Below, piece after piece: positions 1-5,634 of a stretch of DNA of 8,494 nucleotides. How positions within the stretch are numbered: position 1 is the first letter of the stretch; every line of letters starts with the position of its first letter. The stretch is from Clostridiales bacterium (GTDB lineage Bacteria; Bacillota; Clostridia; Lachnospirales; Lachnospiraceae): NCBI GenBank assembly GCA_019420425.1, contig JAHZHG010000101.1, forward strand, positions 1 to 8,494, given 5' to 3'. Both the position numbers and the translations under genes were made by a program. Under the pieces are notes generated by a model, which ran no database searches, was not told where the DNA came from, and saw only the letters and a program-made list of their open reading frames with translations.

Positions 1-1
1 C

Positions 2-30
2 TTGACAAAAGTCCGATATCGGACTAGAAT
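2..30 (+). promoter_or_regulatory. Promoter of the marR-like gene
   Basis: A perfect -35 box TTGACA (2-7) is followed by a 17-bp spacer and a -10 box TAGAAT (25-30), which puts the transcription start near 37. The whole spacer is occupied by a palindrome, so a bound dimer would directly exclude RNA polymerase. This promoter also shows that an in-frame TTG at position 2 cannot be the start of the downstream gene. Confidence 0.85.
11..24. promoter_or_regulatory. Palindromic operator 1, probable MarR site
   Basis: GTCCGATATCGGAC is a perfect 14-bp palindrome lying exactly between the -35 and -10 boxes. A second copy of its core lies 27 bp downstream. MarR-family dimers commonly bind such palindromes over their own promoters. 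That the MarR-like protein encoded here binds it is inferred from position. Confidence 0.75.
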
Positions 31-38
31 ATATGATG

Positions 39-50
39 TCCGAAATCGGA
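39..50. promoter_or_regulatory. Palindromic operator 2, probable MarR site
   Basis: TCCGAAATCGGA repeats the core of operator 1 (TCCGATATCGGA) with one central change and keeps both TCCGA/TCGGA arms. It sits just after the predicted transcription start and before the ribosome binding site. The two centres are 27 bp apart, about two and a half helical turns, so two dimers would lie on roughly opposite faces of the helix. Confidence 0.7.
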
Positions 51-67
51 ATTGCGGGGGGATAGAA

Positions 68-508
68 TTGGAAAACCAACAAATGACGGAATTTGACCAG
101 CTTAACTGCCTGTTTCGTGAGCTGGACGGGGTGTATCATGAGACGGCTGTGCGGGCAGGGCTGTCTGACAGTGCGTTTTATATTCTCCGCGCGATTGTGG
201 AAATCGGAGACGGCTGCCAGCAGAGGGATATCGTTGAGCATTATCACCTAAGCAAGCAGACGGTCAATTCTTCCGTGCAGAATCTAAAAGCGAAAGGCTA
301 TATTTTTTTAGCGCCGGGCCGGGGCCGGGACAGGCATATCCATTTGATGCCTGCCGGGCAGCAGATTGCGGAAGAGAAGATATATCCGGTTATCGGGATG
401 GAGCATGCAACATTTGGCGGGCTGCTGCCAGAAGAGAGACGGGAACTGCTTAGGCTGACGCAAAAGTATGTCCGTATGCTCCGCGAGCGGATTGAACAAA
501 GCTGGTAA
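68..508 (+). CDS. MarR-family transcriptional regulator
   Basis: This encodes a 146-residue winged-helix repressor of the MarR family, usually a cytoplasmic dimer that leaves its operator on binding a small phenolic or drug-like ligand. The winged helix spans about residues 35-95. The recognition helix is near 62-77 (SKQTVNSSVQNLKAKG) and the basic wing contains GRGRDR (84-89). N- and C-terminal helices would form the dimer interface. I chose TTG 68 because a G-rich ribosome binding site (55-61) sits six bases upstream. ATG 83 is in frame but has no good site. The length is typical of the family. The upstream palindromes suggest autorepression, and the MATE pump downstream is the obvious target, as in many marR-efflux pairs. 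The ligand is unknown. Confidence 0.88.
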   Translation: MENQQMTEFDQLNCLFRELDGVYHETAVRAGLSDSAFYILRAIVEIGDGCQQRDIVEHYHLSKQTVNSSVQNLKAKGYIFLAPGRGRDRHIHLMPAGQQIAEEKIYPVIGMEHATFGGLLPEERRELLRLTQKYVRMLRERIEQSW

Positions 509-511
509 AGA

Positions 512-628
512 ATGTCATCGGAGGACTTTTGGCCGCAGCCAGCAAGTCGAAGGGAAGATGTCGGGTGCGCCCGGGTGCAGTTTTGGCCTGGGCGTACATT
601 TTTTTTGAAAGGAAGGAAGAAACGATGA
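512..628 (+). other. Possible 38-codon leader ORF overlapping the MATE start
   Basis: An ATG three bases after the marR-like stop opens 38 codons that end in TGA at 626-628, overlapping the MATE start as ATGA (625-628). The predicted peptide begins MSSEDFWPQPASR and ends in a basic GRKKR tail. It has no clear ribosome binding site of its own, so it would depend on re-initiation after marR. Its frame crosses the terminator hairpin at 565-606, so translation could open that hairpin. A second in-frame extension from TTG 529, behind GGAGGA (520-525), reads directly into the MATE frame. Neither is shown to be translated. The ORF may be chance. Confidence 0.3.
565..606 (+). terminator. Intrinsic terminator or attenuator between marR and MATE
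   Basis: The left arm 565-575 (GTGCGCCCGGG) pairs with 587-597 (CCTGGGCGTAC) in an 11-bp G+C-rich stem containing two G-U pairs. The 11-base loop is followed by A and eight Ts (599-606). This is a strong intrinsic terminator. It lies between two co-directional genes, and the MATE ribosome binding site begins only a few bases after the T-run. I saw no separate MATE promoter, so the hairpin probably limits read-through from the marR promoter and may act as a regulated attenuator. Confidence 0.8.
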
Positions 629-1956
629 GAATACAATTATCTGATCACTTTACGTATAAACGGCTGCTGCGTTTTGTCGTATCGCCGATACTTATGATGG
701 TCTGTACTTCGCTGTACAGCATCGTGGACGGCTTCTTTGTTTCCAATTTTGTGGGCAAAACCCCGTTTGCCGCAGTAAATCTGATTATGCCGGTCTGCAT
801 GGGTCTGGGTACAGTGGGCACGATGATCGGCACCGGAGGCAGTGCAGTCGTCTCCAAGGCTTTGGGAGAAGGCAGACGGGAGGCAGCCAATCAGTATTTT
901 TCCCTGTTGATCTATTTTGCCGTAGCAATCAGCCTGGCACTGACGGTTATCGGTTTTGCTTTTGCACGGCCAATAGCCGTTTGGCTGGGGGCAGAGGGAG
1001 AATTGCTGGAAGACTGTATAGTATACAGCCGCATCCTGTTTATTGCGCTGCCGCCCTTTGTCCTGCAGAACATATTCCAGAGCTTTTTTGTCACTGCGGA
1101 AAAGCCGGGGCTGAGCCTGAAAATTTCCATCCTGGCAGGCGTGACCAATATGCTGCTGGATTTTCTGTTTATTGCAGTTTTTGAATGGGGACTTGCCGGC
1201 GCAGCTATTGCCACGGGCATCGGGCAGATGGTTGGAGGAATCCTCCCGATTGTTTACTTTGCCCGAAAAAACGATAGCCTGCTGAAGCTGACGAAAACGC
1301 AGTTCAACGGAAAAATACTGAGAAAAACCTTTGGTAACGGTTCATCGGAGATGGTGACGAATCTCTCCACCTCCCTGGTAAATATCCTGTACAATTTTCA
1401 GCTGATGCAGCTGGCGGGCGAGAATGGCGTAGCGGCCTTCGGGATTATTATGTATGTGAATTTTATTTTTATGGCAATGTTTTTCGGCTACGCAATCGGC
1501 AGCGCTCCCGTAATCGGCTACCATTACGGGGCCGGGAACAGCGGCGAACTGAAAAATCTGTTTCGGAAAAGCCTTGTTCTGATGGGAGGAGGGGGCCTTG
1601 GGCTGACGCTGTTGGCCGAGGCGCTGACTGTGCCGCTGGTAAAGATTTTCGCCAGCTACGATGCGGAACTCTTTGCGCTGACCTGTCATGGGTTCCGGCT
1701 GTATTCCCTGGCCTTTGCGTTTATGGGAATCAATGTCTGGGCTTCTTCATTTTTTACCGCCCTTGGCGACGGCCCGGTGTCTGCAGCGATTTCCTTTCTG
1801 CGTACACTGGTGTTTCAGCTGGCAGCCGTATTTATCCTGCCGGGCATACTGGGAATCGACGGAATCTGGCTTGCCATCGTGGCGGCAGAGCTGCTGGCGC
1901 TGACGGTCACCGCCGTTTTCTTCATCAAAAAAAGAAATAAGTATTCGTATGCATAG
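625..1956 (+). CDS. MATE-family multidrug efflux transporter
   Basis: This encodes a 443-residue membrane transporter of the MATE (multidrug and toxic compound extrusion) family, which exports cationic drugs and metabolites in exchange for Na+ or H+. It shows the family's twelve hydrophobic segments in two MatE halves, roughly residues 10-220 and 235-436. The first helix carries the characteristic SLYSIVDGFFVSNFVG stretch (residues 29-44), and the loop after the third helix carries GEGRREAANQYF. The C-terminus is short and basic (KKRNKYSYA). ATG 625 is preceded by AAGGAAGGAAG (609-619) and gives a normal MATE N-terminus. The in-frame TTG at 529 would add 32 atypical residues and is less likely. 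It follows the MarR-like gene in the same direction, with a terminator-like hairpin between them, which suggests drug-responsive expression. The substrate cannot be told from sequence. Confidence 0.92.
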   Translation: MRIQLSDHFTYKRLLRFVVSPILMMVCTSLYSIVDGFFVSNFVGKTPFAAVNLIMPVCMGLGTVGTMIGTGGSAVVSKALGEGRREAANQYFSLLIYFAVAISLALTVIGFAFARPIAVWLGAEGELLEDCIVYSRILFIALPPFVLQNIFQSFFVTAEKPGLSLKISILAGVTNMLLDFLFIAVFEWGLAGAAIATGIGQMVGGILPIVYFARKNDSLLKLTKTQFNGKILRKTFGNGSSEMVTNLSTSLVNILYNFQLMQLAGENGVAAFGIIMYVNFIFMAMFFGYAIGSAPVIGYHYGAGNSGELKNLFRKSLVLMGGGGLGLTLLAEALTVPLVKIFASYDAELFALTCHGFRLYSLAFAFMGINVWASSFFTALGDGPVSAAISFLRTLVFQLAAVFILPGILGIDGIWLAIVAAELLALTVTAVFFIKKRNKYSYA

Positions 1957-1960
1957 TGGT

Positions 1961-1990
1961 TTGACAAATGAAAATCCGATATGTTAGAAT
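1961..1990 (+). promoter_or_regulatory. Promoter after the MATE gene
   Basis: TTGACA (1961-1966) and TAGAAT (1985-1990) are separated by 18 bp, giving a good sigma-A-type promoter that starts 5 bases after the MATE stop. Its spacer contains TCCGATAT (1975-1982), identical to one half of operator 1 at the marR promoter. The matching second half is missing. It would drive the MATE remnant and perhaps the acetyltransferase. Confidence 0.7.
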
Positions 1991-2066
1991 AAAACAAATT
2001 TCCCAGGCAGCATAAAACAGAATAAGGATATAACTGATGTAAATCCGGCAAAAGCGTGTAATCAAG

Positions 2067-2112
2067 AGAAAAGCGTCACAGGCGTTTTATTTTGATTCGC
2101 GCTTTTCTTTTT
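2067..2112 (+). terminator. Stem-loop in the leader, possible weak terminator
   Basis: AGAAAAGCG (2067-2075) pairs perfectly with CGCTTTTCT (2100-2108). Three more pairs (one G-U) can be added outside it, and a short T-run follows to 2112. The 24-base loop is long and the stem is A+T rich. A smaller competing hairpin (2070-2075 with 2083-2088) is followed by TTTTATTTT. The structure lies between the promoter at 1961 and the small ORF at 2153. It could be a weak terminator or a leader structure. I recognise no known riboswitch class. Confidence 0.35.
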
Positions 2113-2152
2113 GTGCGGCGGGAAAACCGATTTGGAGAAAAGGAGAAAACGG

Positions 2153-2350
2153 ATGGAAAAAGAAAACAAAATGGGCGTTATGCCCGTCCCTAAGCTGGTG
2201 ATTCTGCTTCCCTGCGTCCTTCTTTTCGGAACCCTGGGCGGAAGGAATATGGTGGGGTTTGCCTTCTGGACTTCCGAGGCCTGCGCGTTTGCATTTGCGG
2301 TATATTGTCTGAAAAAGGAATACAAAAACAAGATGATGCCGATTTTATGA
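2153..2350 (+). pseudogene. Internally deleted remnant of a second MATE transporter
   Basis: This is a 65-codon ORF with a good ribosome binding site (AGGAGA, 2141-2146) and a promoter upstream. Residues 1-16 (MEKENKMGVMPVPKLV) look like the cytoplasmic start of a MATE pump, in which an NKMG-MPV-KL pattern precedes the first membrane helix. Residues 18-65 look like the far C-terminal end of the same family: a hydrophobic LP-led segment, GRNMVGFAFWTSEACAFAFA as a last helix, then a basic KKEYKNK tail. About 390 residues of a normal pump would be missing between them, with the frame kept. This is my reading from family patterns, not from an alignment. It is not a copy of the neighbouring MATE gene, whose start and end differ. 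An unrelated small membrane protein with one or two helices is the alternative. Confidence 0.5.
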
Positions 2351-2368
2351 AGAAGGCTGCTCCATGCT

Positions 2369-2408
2369 TCCGAAATTATGATAGAATGAGAAAAACAGAA
2401 ATTTCGGA
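2369..2408. repeat. 9-bp inverted repeat around the GNAT -10 and ribosome binding site
   Basis: TCCGAAATT (2369-2377) and AATTTCGGA (2400-2408) are perfect inverted copies separated by 22 bases. The left arm begins with TCCGAAAT, identical to one half of marR operator 2. In RNA started upstream, the right arm would tie up the first bases of the GGAGGA ribosome binding site (2406-2411). RNA started at the local promoter would lack the left arm and stay open. Confidence 0.45.
2379..2387 (+). promoter_or_regulatory. Extended -10 promoter of the GNAT gene
   Basis: TGATAGAAT is an extended -10 element (TG, one base, TAGAAT) 32 bases before the acetyltransferase start. No recognisable -35 box precedes it, which is tolerated in extended -10 promoters. 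It lies inside an inverted repeat, TCCGAAATT (2369-2377) and AATTTCGGA (2400-2408). Confidence 0.4.
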
Positions 2409-2418
2409 GGACGGGGAC

Positions 2419-2868
2419 ATGATAAAAGTAATGTCAATAGATGACTACCGGGAGCTTTTTAACCTGTGGAAGGAGACGCCGAACATGGGCCTGCGCAGTC
2501 TGGATGATTCGGAAGAAGGAATCGCCGCTTTTTTGAAGAGAAATCCGAAAACTAGCTTTGCCGCATATGAGGACGGGCGGCTGGCGGGAGCTATTTTATG
2601 CGGGCATGATGGGAGACGCGGATATATTTACCATACGGTGGTTTTACCGGAGTACAGAAAACGGGGGATTGCTTCCGCGCTGGTGGAAAGGGCGGTGGAC
2701 GCCCTGAAGGAAGAAGGGATTACCCGGGTTTGTCTGAATGTAATGGAGACCAATGAACAGGGAAAGCAATTCTGGCTGGGGAGAGGCTGGGAGAAAAAGG
2801 ACTTTCTGGGCTTTTACAGCAAAGCAATAACCGATAAAGAAAACCTTCCTTTGTTCAGGGTTCAATGA
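2419..2868 (+). CDS. GNAT-family N-acetyltransferase
   Basis: This encodes a 149-residue cytoplasmic acetyltransferase of the GNAT fold, which moves an acetyl group from acetyl-CoA to an amine. The acetyl-CoA binding motif A is clear: strand HTVVLPEYR (72-80) followed by R80-K-R-G-I-A85, fitting the R/Q-x-x-G-x-G/A pyrophosphate loop, then helix SALVERAVDALKEEG. The C-terminal segment NEQGKQFWLGRGWEKKD (motif B region) is also typical, with the F-W/Y-x-x-x-G-W pattern. The start is ATG 2419, seven bases after GGAGGA (2406-2411). Longer in-frame starts would run back across the promoter and the preceding ORF. The length is normal for a stand-alone GNAT protein. The acceptor is unknown: drug, amino acid, polyamine or protein N-terminus are all possible. 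Its nearness to efflux genes is only weak support for a resistance role. Confidence 0.88.
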   Translation: MIKVMSIDDYRELFNLWKETPNMGLRSLDDSEEGIAAFLKRNPKTSFAAYEDGRLAGAILCGHDGRRGYIYHTVVLPEYRKRGIASALVERAVDALKEEGITRVCLNVMETNEQGKQFWLGRGWEKKDFLGFYSKAITDKENLPLFRVQ

Positions 2869-2883
2869 AAAAGACGGAGCTGC

Positions 2884-2911
2884 TGCATCTGTTTTTTGAA
2901 AAACAGGTGTA
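2884..2911. repeat. Inverted repeat after the GNAT gene
   Basis: CATCTGTTTT (2886-2895) pairs with AAAACAGGTG (2900-2909) with one T-G pair and a TTGA loop. Two further outer pairs are possible. No T-run follows on the + strand, so it is a poor intrinsic terminator by the usual rule, but its place right after the GNAT stop suggests an RNA 3' end or processing structure. Confidence 0.4.
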
Positions 2912-2927
2912 ACCAATGCAAAAGATG

Positions 2928-2936
2928 TGATATAAT
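2928..2936 (+). promoter_or_regulatory. Extended -10 promoter of the recQ operon
   Basis: TGATATAAT contains a consensus -10 (TATAAT, 2931-2936) with the TG extension. The region 17 bp upstream (TGTAAC, 2908-2913) is a poor -35 match. The predicted transcription start is near 2943, giving a leader of roughly 68 bases before recQ. Confidence 0.6.
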
Positions 2937-2975
2937 CAAAATACACCGAGGTACAAATATAATTGGGGAAGCGAT

Positions 2976-3014
2976 ATGTATATGGGCAGAAAAGGAAATG
3001 AACGTGATCTATGA
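2976..3014 (+). other. Possible 12-codon leader peptide ORF coupled to recQ
   Basis: ATG 2976 follows a ribosome binding site GGGGA (2965-2969) by six bases and opens MYMGRKGNERDL. Its TGA stop (3012-3014) overlaps the recQ start as ATGA (3011-3014). recQ has only AAAGGA (2991-2996), about 14 bases from its ATG, which is too far for efficient initiation. Translation of recQ may therefore depend on ribosomes finishing this short ORF. Conservation in relatives would be needed to establish this. Confidence 0.4.
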
Positions 3015-4828
3015 CAAAATATGAAGCGTTAAAAAAATACTTTGGCTACGATGCCTTCCGTGAGGGGCAGGAGGTTTTGGTGGACGGGATTCTGGACGGA
3101 AGAGACGTGCTGGGGATCATGCCTACCGGCGCAGGAAAATCCCTGTGCTACCAAATTCCCGCTCTTCTGCTGCCGGGGATTACCCTGGTCATTTCTCCGC
3201 TGATCTCTCTGATGAAGGATCAGGTCACCACGCTGAATCAGGCGGGAATCCATGCAGCTTATCTGAACAGCTCCCTCACCCCCGGGCAATACCAGGCGGC
3301 TGTGCGCAACATGCGGCAGGGACGGTACAAGATTATTTATGTGGCTCCGGAGCGCCTGCTCTCCGAGGCCTTTTTGGCGGCGGCAGGAGAACTGGAAATA
3401 TCCATGGTGAGCGTGGATGAGGCCCACTGTATTTCCCAGTGGGGCCAGGATTTCCGGCCAAGCTATTTGAAAATTCAGAATTTTATTCATTTCCTGGAAA
3501 AACGTCCTATTGTCAGTGCCTTTACCGCCACGGCAACGGCTGAGGTAAAGGAGGATATTTTGGCCCTTCTGGATCTGCAGAAGCCGGTTCAGGTAACGAC
3601 AGGCTTTGACCGGAAAAATCTGAAGTTTATTGTACAGCAGCCCGGAAACCGATGGAAGGCTGCTCTGGAGGTACTCAGGGCCCATCCGGGGGAATGCGGA
3701 ATAATCTACTGCCTGACGCGGAAAAGTGTGGAGGAGGTCTGTGTTCAGCTGGTCAGGGAGGGCTATTCGGCCACCAGATACCACGCCGGTCTGAGCGACG
3801 GGGAACGGCAGCACAACCAGGAGGATTTTCTTTACGACCGGAAGCAGATTATGGTAGCGACAAATGCCTTCGGTATGGGAATCGATAAATCCAACGTGCG
3901 CTATGTGATCCATTATGGGATGCCGAAGAATATCGAGAGCTATTATCAGGAGGCCGGCAGGGCCGGCCGTGACGGACTGCCTTCAGAGTGCATCCTTTTA
4001 TATTCCGGGCAGGACGTAGTGACAAATCAGTTTTTCATCGACCGGATGGAGCCGCCGGAGGGAGCGGATGAGGAGACGGCTGAGCTGATTCGGGAGCGGG
4101 AGAGGGAAAGGCTGAAAAAGATGACCTTTTACTGCTTTACCAATGAATGCCTGCGCGATTACATTCTCCGATACTTTGGAGAATACGGATCCAATTACTG
4201 CGGAAACTGTTCCAACTGCCTCACCCAGTTTGAGGAAAGGGACGTGAGCGATATAGCAAAAAGCTTTGTAGGCTGTGTGAAGGAAAGCCGCTGGGCCTAC
4301 GGGATGACAGTGATTACCGACATTATCCATGGGAGTAAAAGTGCAAAGATCCAGAAGGGGCGCCTGAATGAAAATCCCTGGTACGGTGCCTGCGCGGAGA
4401 CTCCGGTTTATCAGCTGCGCCAGGTGCTGAACCACCTGGTGATTCACGGGTATCTGGAGGTGACCGAGGATCAGTATCCGGTGGTACGGCTGACGGAAAG
4501 CTCCCGGCGGATTCTGGACGGTGAGCGAATCCTTATGAAGGTGGCAAAGGAGCGTCCGAAGGCGGAAAAGGAAAAGAAAGAGAAGCGCGCCGGGTTTTCC
4601 CGGGAGGATATGGACAGAGGGCTGTTTGAGCGGCTGCGCACCCTGCGTATGGAAATTGCCCGGGAGGAAAAGGTGCCGCCCTATATTGTCTTTTCGGATA
4701 AGACGCTGGTACAGATGTGTATGCTAAAGCCCCATACCCGGGAAGATATGCTGCAGGTATCCGGCGTGGGAGAAATGAAGTATCAAAAGTATGGGGAGCG
4801 GTTTCTGGCCGTACTGACCGAAGACTAA
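3011..4828 (+). CDS. recQ: ATP-dependent DNA helicase RecQ
   Basis: This encodes a 605-residue 3'-5' DNA helicase that unwinds stalled forks and recombination intermediates, with roles in RecF-pathway repair. The superfamily 2 motifs are intact: Walker A TGAGKS (39-44), ISPLISLMKDQ (61-71), DEAH (136-139) followed by the RecQ aromatic-rich loop CISQWGQDFRPSY, FTATAT (171-176), and motif VI QEAGRAGRDG (313-322). The RQC zinc site has C380, C397, C400 and C403, the spacing seen in the E. coli enzyme. A winged-helix region follows to about 510, then a lysine-rich linker (516-526) and a C-terminal HRDC domain (about 533-603). The length matches bacterial RecQ and no motif is broken. ATG 3011 gives a standard N-terminus but has a distant ribosome binding site, so coupling to the 12-codon ORF upstream is plausible. 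It is co-directional with the DUF3786 gene 18 bases downstream. Confidence 0.97.
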   Translation: MTKYEALKKYFGYDAFREGQEVLVDGILDGRDVLGIMPTGAGKSLCYQIPALLLPGITLVISPLISLMKDQVTTLNQAGIHAAYLNSSLTPGQYQAAVRNMRQGRYKIIYVAPERLLSEAFLAAAGELEISMVSVDEAHCISQWGQDFRPSYLKIQNFIHFLEKRPIVSAFTATATAEVKEDILALLDLQKPVQVTTGFDRKNLKFIVQQPGNRWKAALEVLRAHPGECGIIYCLTRKSVEEVCVQLVREGYSATRYHAGLSDGERQHNQEDFLYDRKQIMVATNAFGMGIDKSNVRYVIHYGMPKNIESYYQEAGRAGRDGLPSECILLYSGQDVVTNQFFIDRMEPPEGADEETAELIRERERERLKKMTFYCFTNECLRDYILRYFGEYGSNYCGNCSNCLTQFEERDVSDIAKSFVGCVKESRWAYGMTVITDIIHGSKSAKIQKGRLNENPWYGACAETPVYQLRQVLNHLVIHGYLEVTEDQYPVVRLTESSRRILDGERILMKVAKERPKAEKEKKEKRAGFSREDMDRGLFERLRTLRMEIAREEKVPPYIVFSDKTLVQMCMLKPHTREDMLQVSGVGEMKYQKYGERFLAVLTED

Positions 4829-4846
4829 TCGGAAGGAGGAGAGAGG

Positions 4847-5524
4847 ATGGAAAAGACCTATATTACCCGACAGGAGGGGGAAATCACGGATCATTACGAG
4901 CTGGTCCGCGAAAACTGGCGGAAAATTTTTCAGAAGATGGATCATGAGGAGCTGATCCGCCGTTTTGGACTGGAGAGCAGTGAGGATGCGATGTATATCA
5001 CCTATTTTGCGGAAAAATACCGGCTGGACCGCAAAAGCGGGATGGTCACTCTGGAGCGTGATCCGGAACGCCGGCTGGGGTTCAATACGCTGATGAGCAT
5101 TTACCATCTGTTCTATTATTCCAAGCCGGGGGCTAAAGTGAAGGGGGAGTTTGTCCCCTTCCGGCTGGTGAAACGAGCCTCCCCCTTTGATCCGGCTTTC
5201 CGCCGAACAGTAATCGCCCCGCTGGCCAGAACCTTTGATGGCCATGCGGATTTGCTGAAAAAGGCCTGCGAAGCCCTGAAGGGAAGGCCGATCCCCCAGG
5301 GGGATGTGGGCTACGAGATCAATGCATTTTCCTGCGTACCGGTGACGGTTGTATTCTGGGACGGCGACGATGAGTTTGACGCCCAGGCAAATATTCTTTT
5401 TGACGCGGATATCACAGACTTTCTCCACGAAGAAACCGTCTGCTGCATCGGCTCTGACCTGGTGAGGCGGCTCTCCGAGGAGGCGGGGCTGGGAGAGGTG
5501 AAAAAACTGCTGGGGAAATATTAG
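4847..5524 (+). CDS. DUF3786-family protein of unknown function
   Basis: This encodes a 225-residue protein that I place in the DUF3786 family, found mainly in anaerobic Firmicutes and some archaea, with no established reaction. The diagnostic stretch is residues 161-196: F-x-C-V-P-V-T-V-V-F-W (161-171), then DGDDEF (172-177), QANILFD (180-186) and ITDFLHEE (189-196). Acidic and aromatic positions here are the most conserved-looking part. No signal peptide or membrane segment is visible, so it should be cytoplasmic. It has few cysteines (C141, C163, C199, C200) and no CxxC pair. ATG 4847 follows GGAGGA (4835-4840) by six bases. The gene begins 18 bases after the recQ stop, with no promoter or terminator between, so the two are probably co-transcribed. 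A DNA-repair role is not supported by the sequence itself. Confidence 0.8.
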   Translation: MEKTYITRQEGEITDHYELVRENWRKIFQKMDHEELIRRFGLESSEDAMYITYFAEKYRLDRKSGMVTLERDPERRLGFNTLMSIYHLFYYSKPGAKVKGEFVPFRLVKRASPFDPAFRRTVIAPLARTFDGHADLLKKACEALKGRPIPQGDVGYEINAFSCVPVTVVFWDGDDEFDAQANILFDADITDFLHEETVCCIGSDLVRRLSEEAGLGEVKKLLGKY

Positions 5525-5566
5525 ACCCGACCGAATCCGAAAAGTGTTGGAGATCCCCTTCCCAAT

Positions 5567-5613
5567 AAAAAAGAGTGTAAGCAGTAAGAAGAACTCATCA
5601 GGCTTTACACTCT
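5567..5613 (-). terminator. Intrinsic terminator of the minus-strand coiled-coil gene
   Basis: On the minus strand, AGAGTGTAAAGC (5613-5602) pairs with GCTTACACTCT (5582-5572) around a one-base bulge and a 19-base loop, and is followed by a run of Ts (5572-5567 read on minus). On the + strand the stem is preceded by As but not followed by Ts, so it terminates the minus-strand gene. No separate strong terminator for the recQ operon is visible in this 110-bp convergent gap. The hairpin may slow transcription from both sides. Confidence 0.7.
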
Positions 5614-5634
5614 GGGAGGTACGTTTATTGTATG

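Noticed and set aside
2..67. A 22-codon N-terminal extension of the MarR-like protein from TTG at position 2
   Set aside because: That TTG is part of the -35 box, and the stretch contains the -10 box and both operators, so it lies upstream of the transcript or in its leader.
529..624. A 32-residue N-terminal extension of the MATE pump from TTG 529
   Set aside because: The added residues are unlike MATE N-termini, the frame crosses the terminator, and ATG 625 has a good ribosome binding site. It is kept only as a possible leader reading.
298..636. A minus-strand open frame across the marR/MATE junction
   Set aside because: It is antisense to the MarR-like gene and the terminator, with no start signals. 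Its open state follows from base composition.
1991..2152. A riboswitch in the leader of the small MATE-like ORF
   Set aside because: I looked for guanidine, PreQ1 and SAM-type conserved cores and saw none. Only simple hairpins remain.
3029..3913. A 294-codon open frame on the minus strand opposite recQ
   Set aside because: It lies fully inside the well-supported recQ gene, has no ribosome binding site or recognisable domain, and its composition is that of an antisense shadow.
4724..5428. A 234-codon minus-strand open frame across the recQ end and the DUF3786 gene
   Set aside because: It overlaps two supported + strand genes and shows no family resemblance or start signal.
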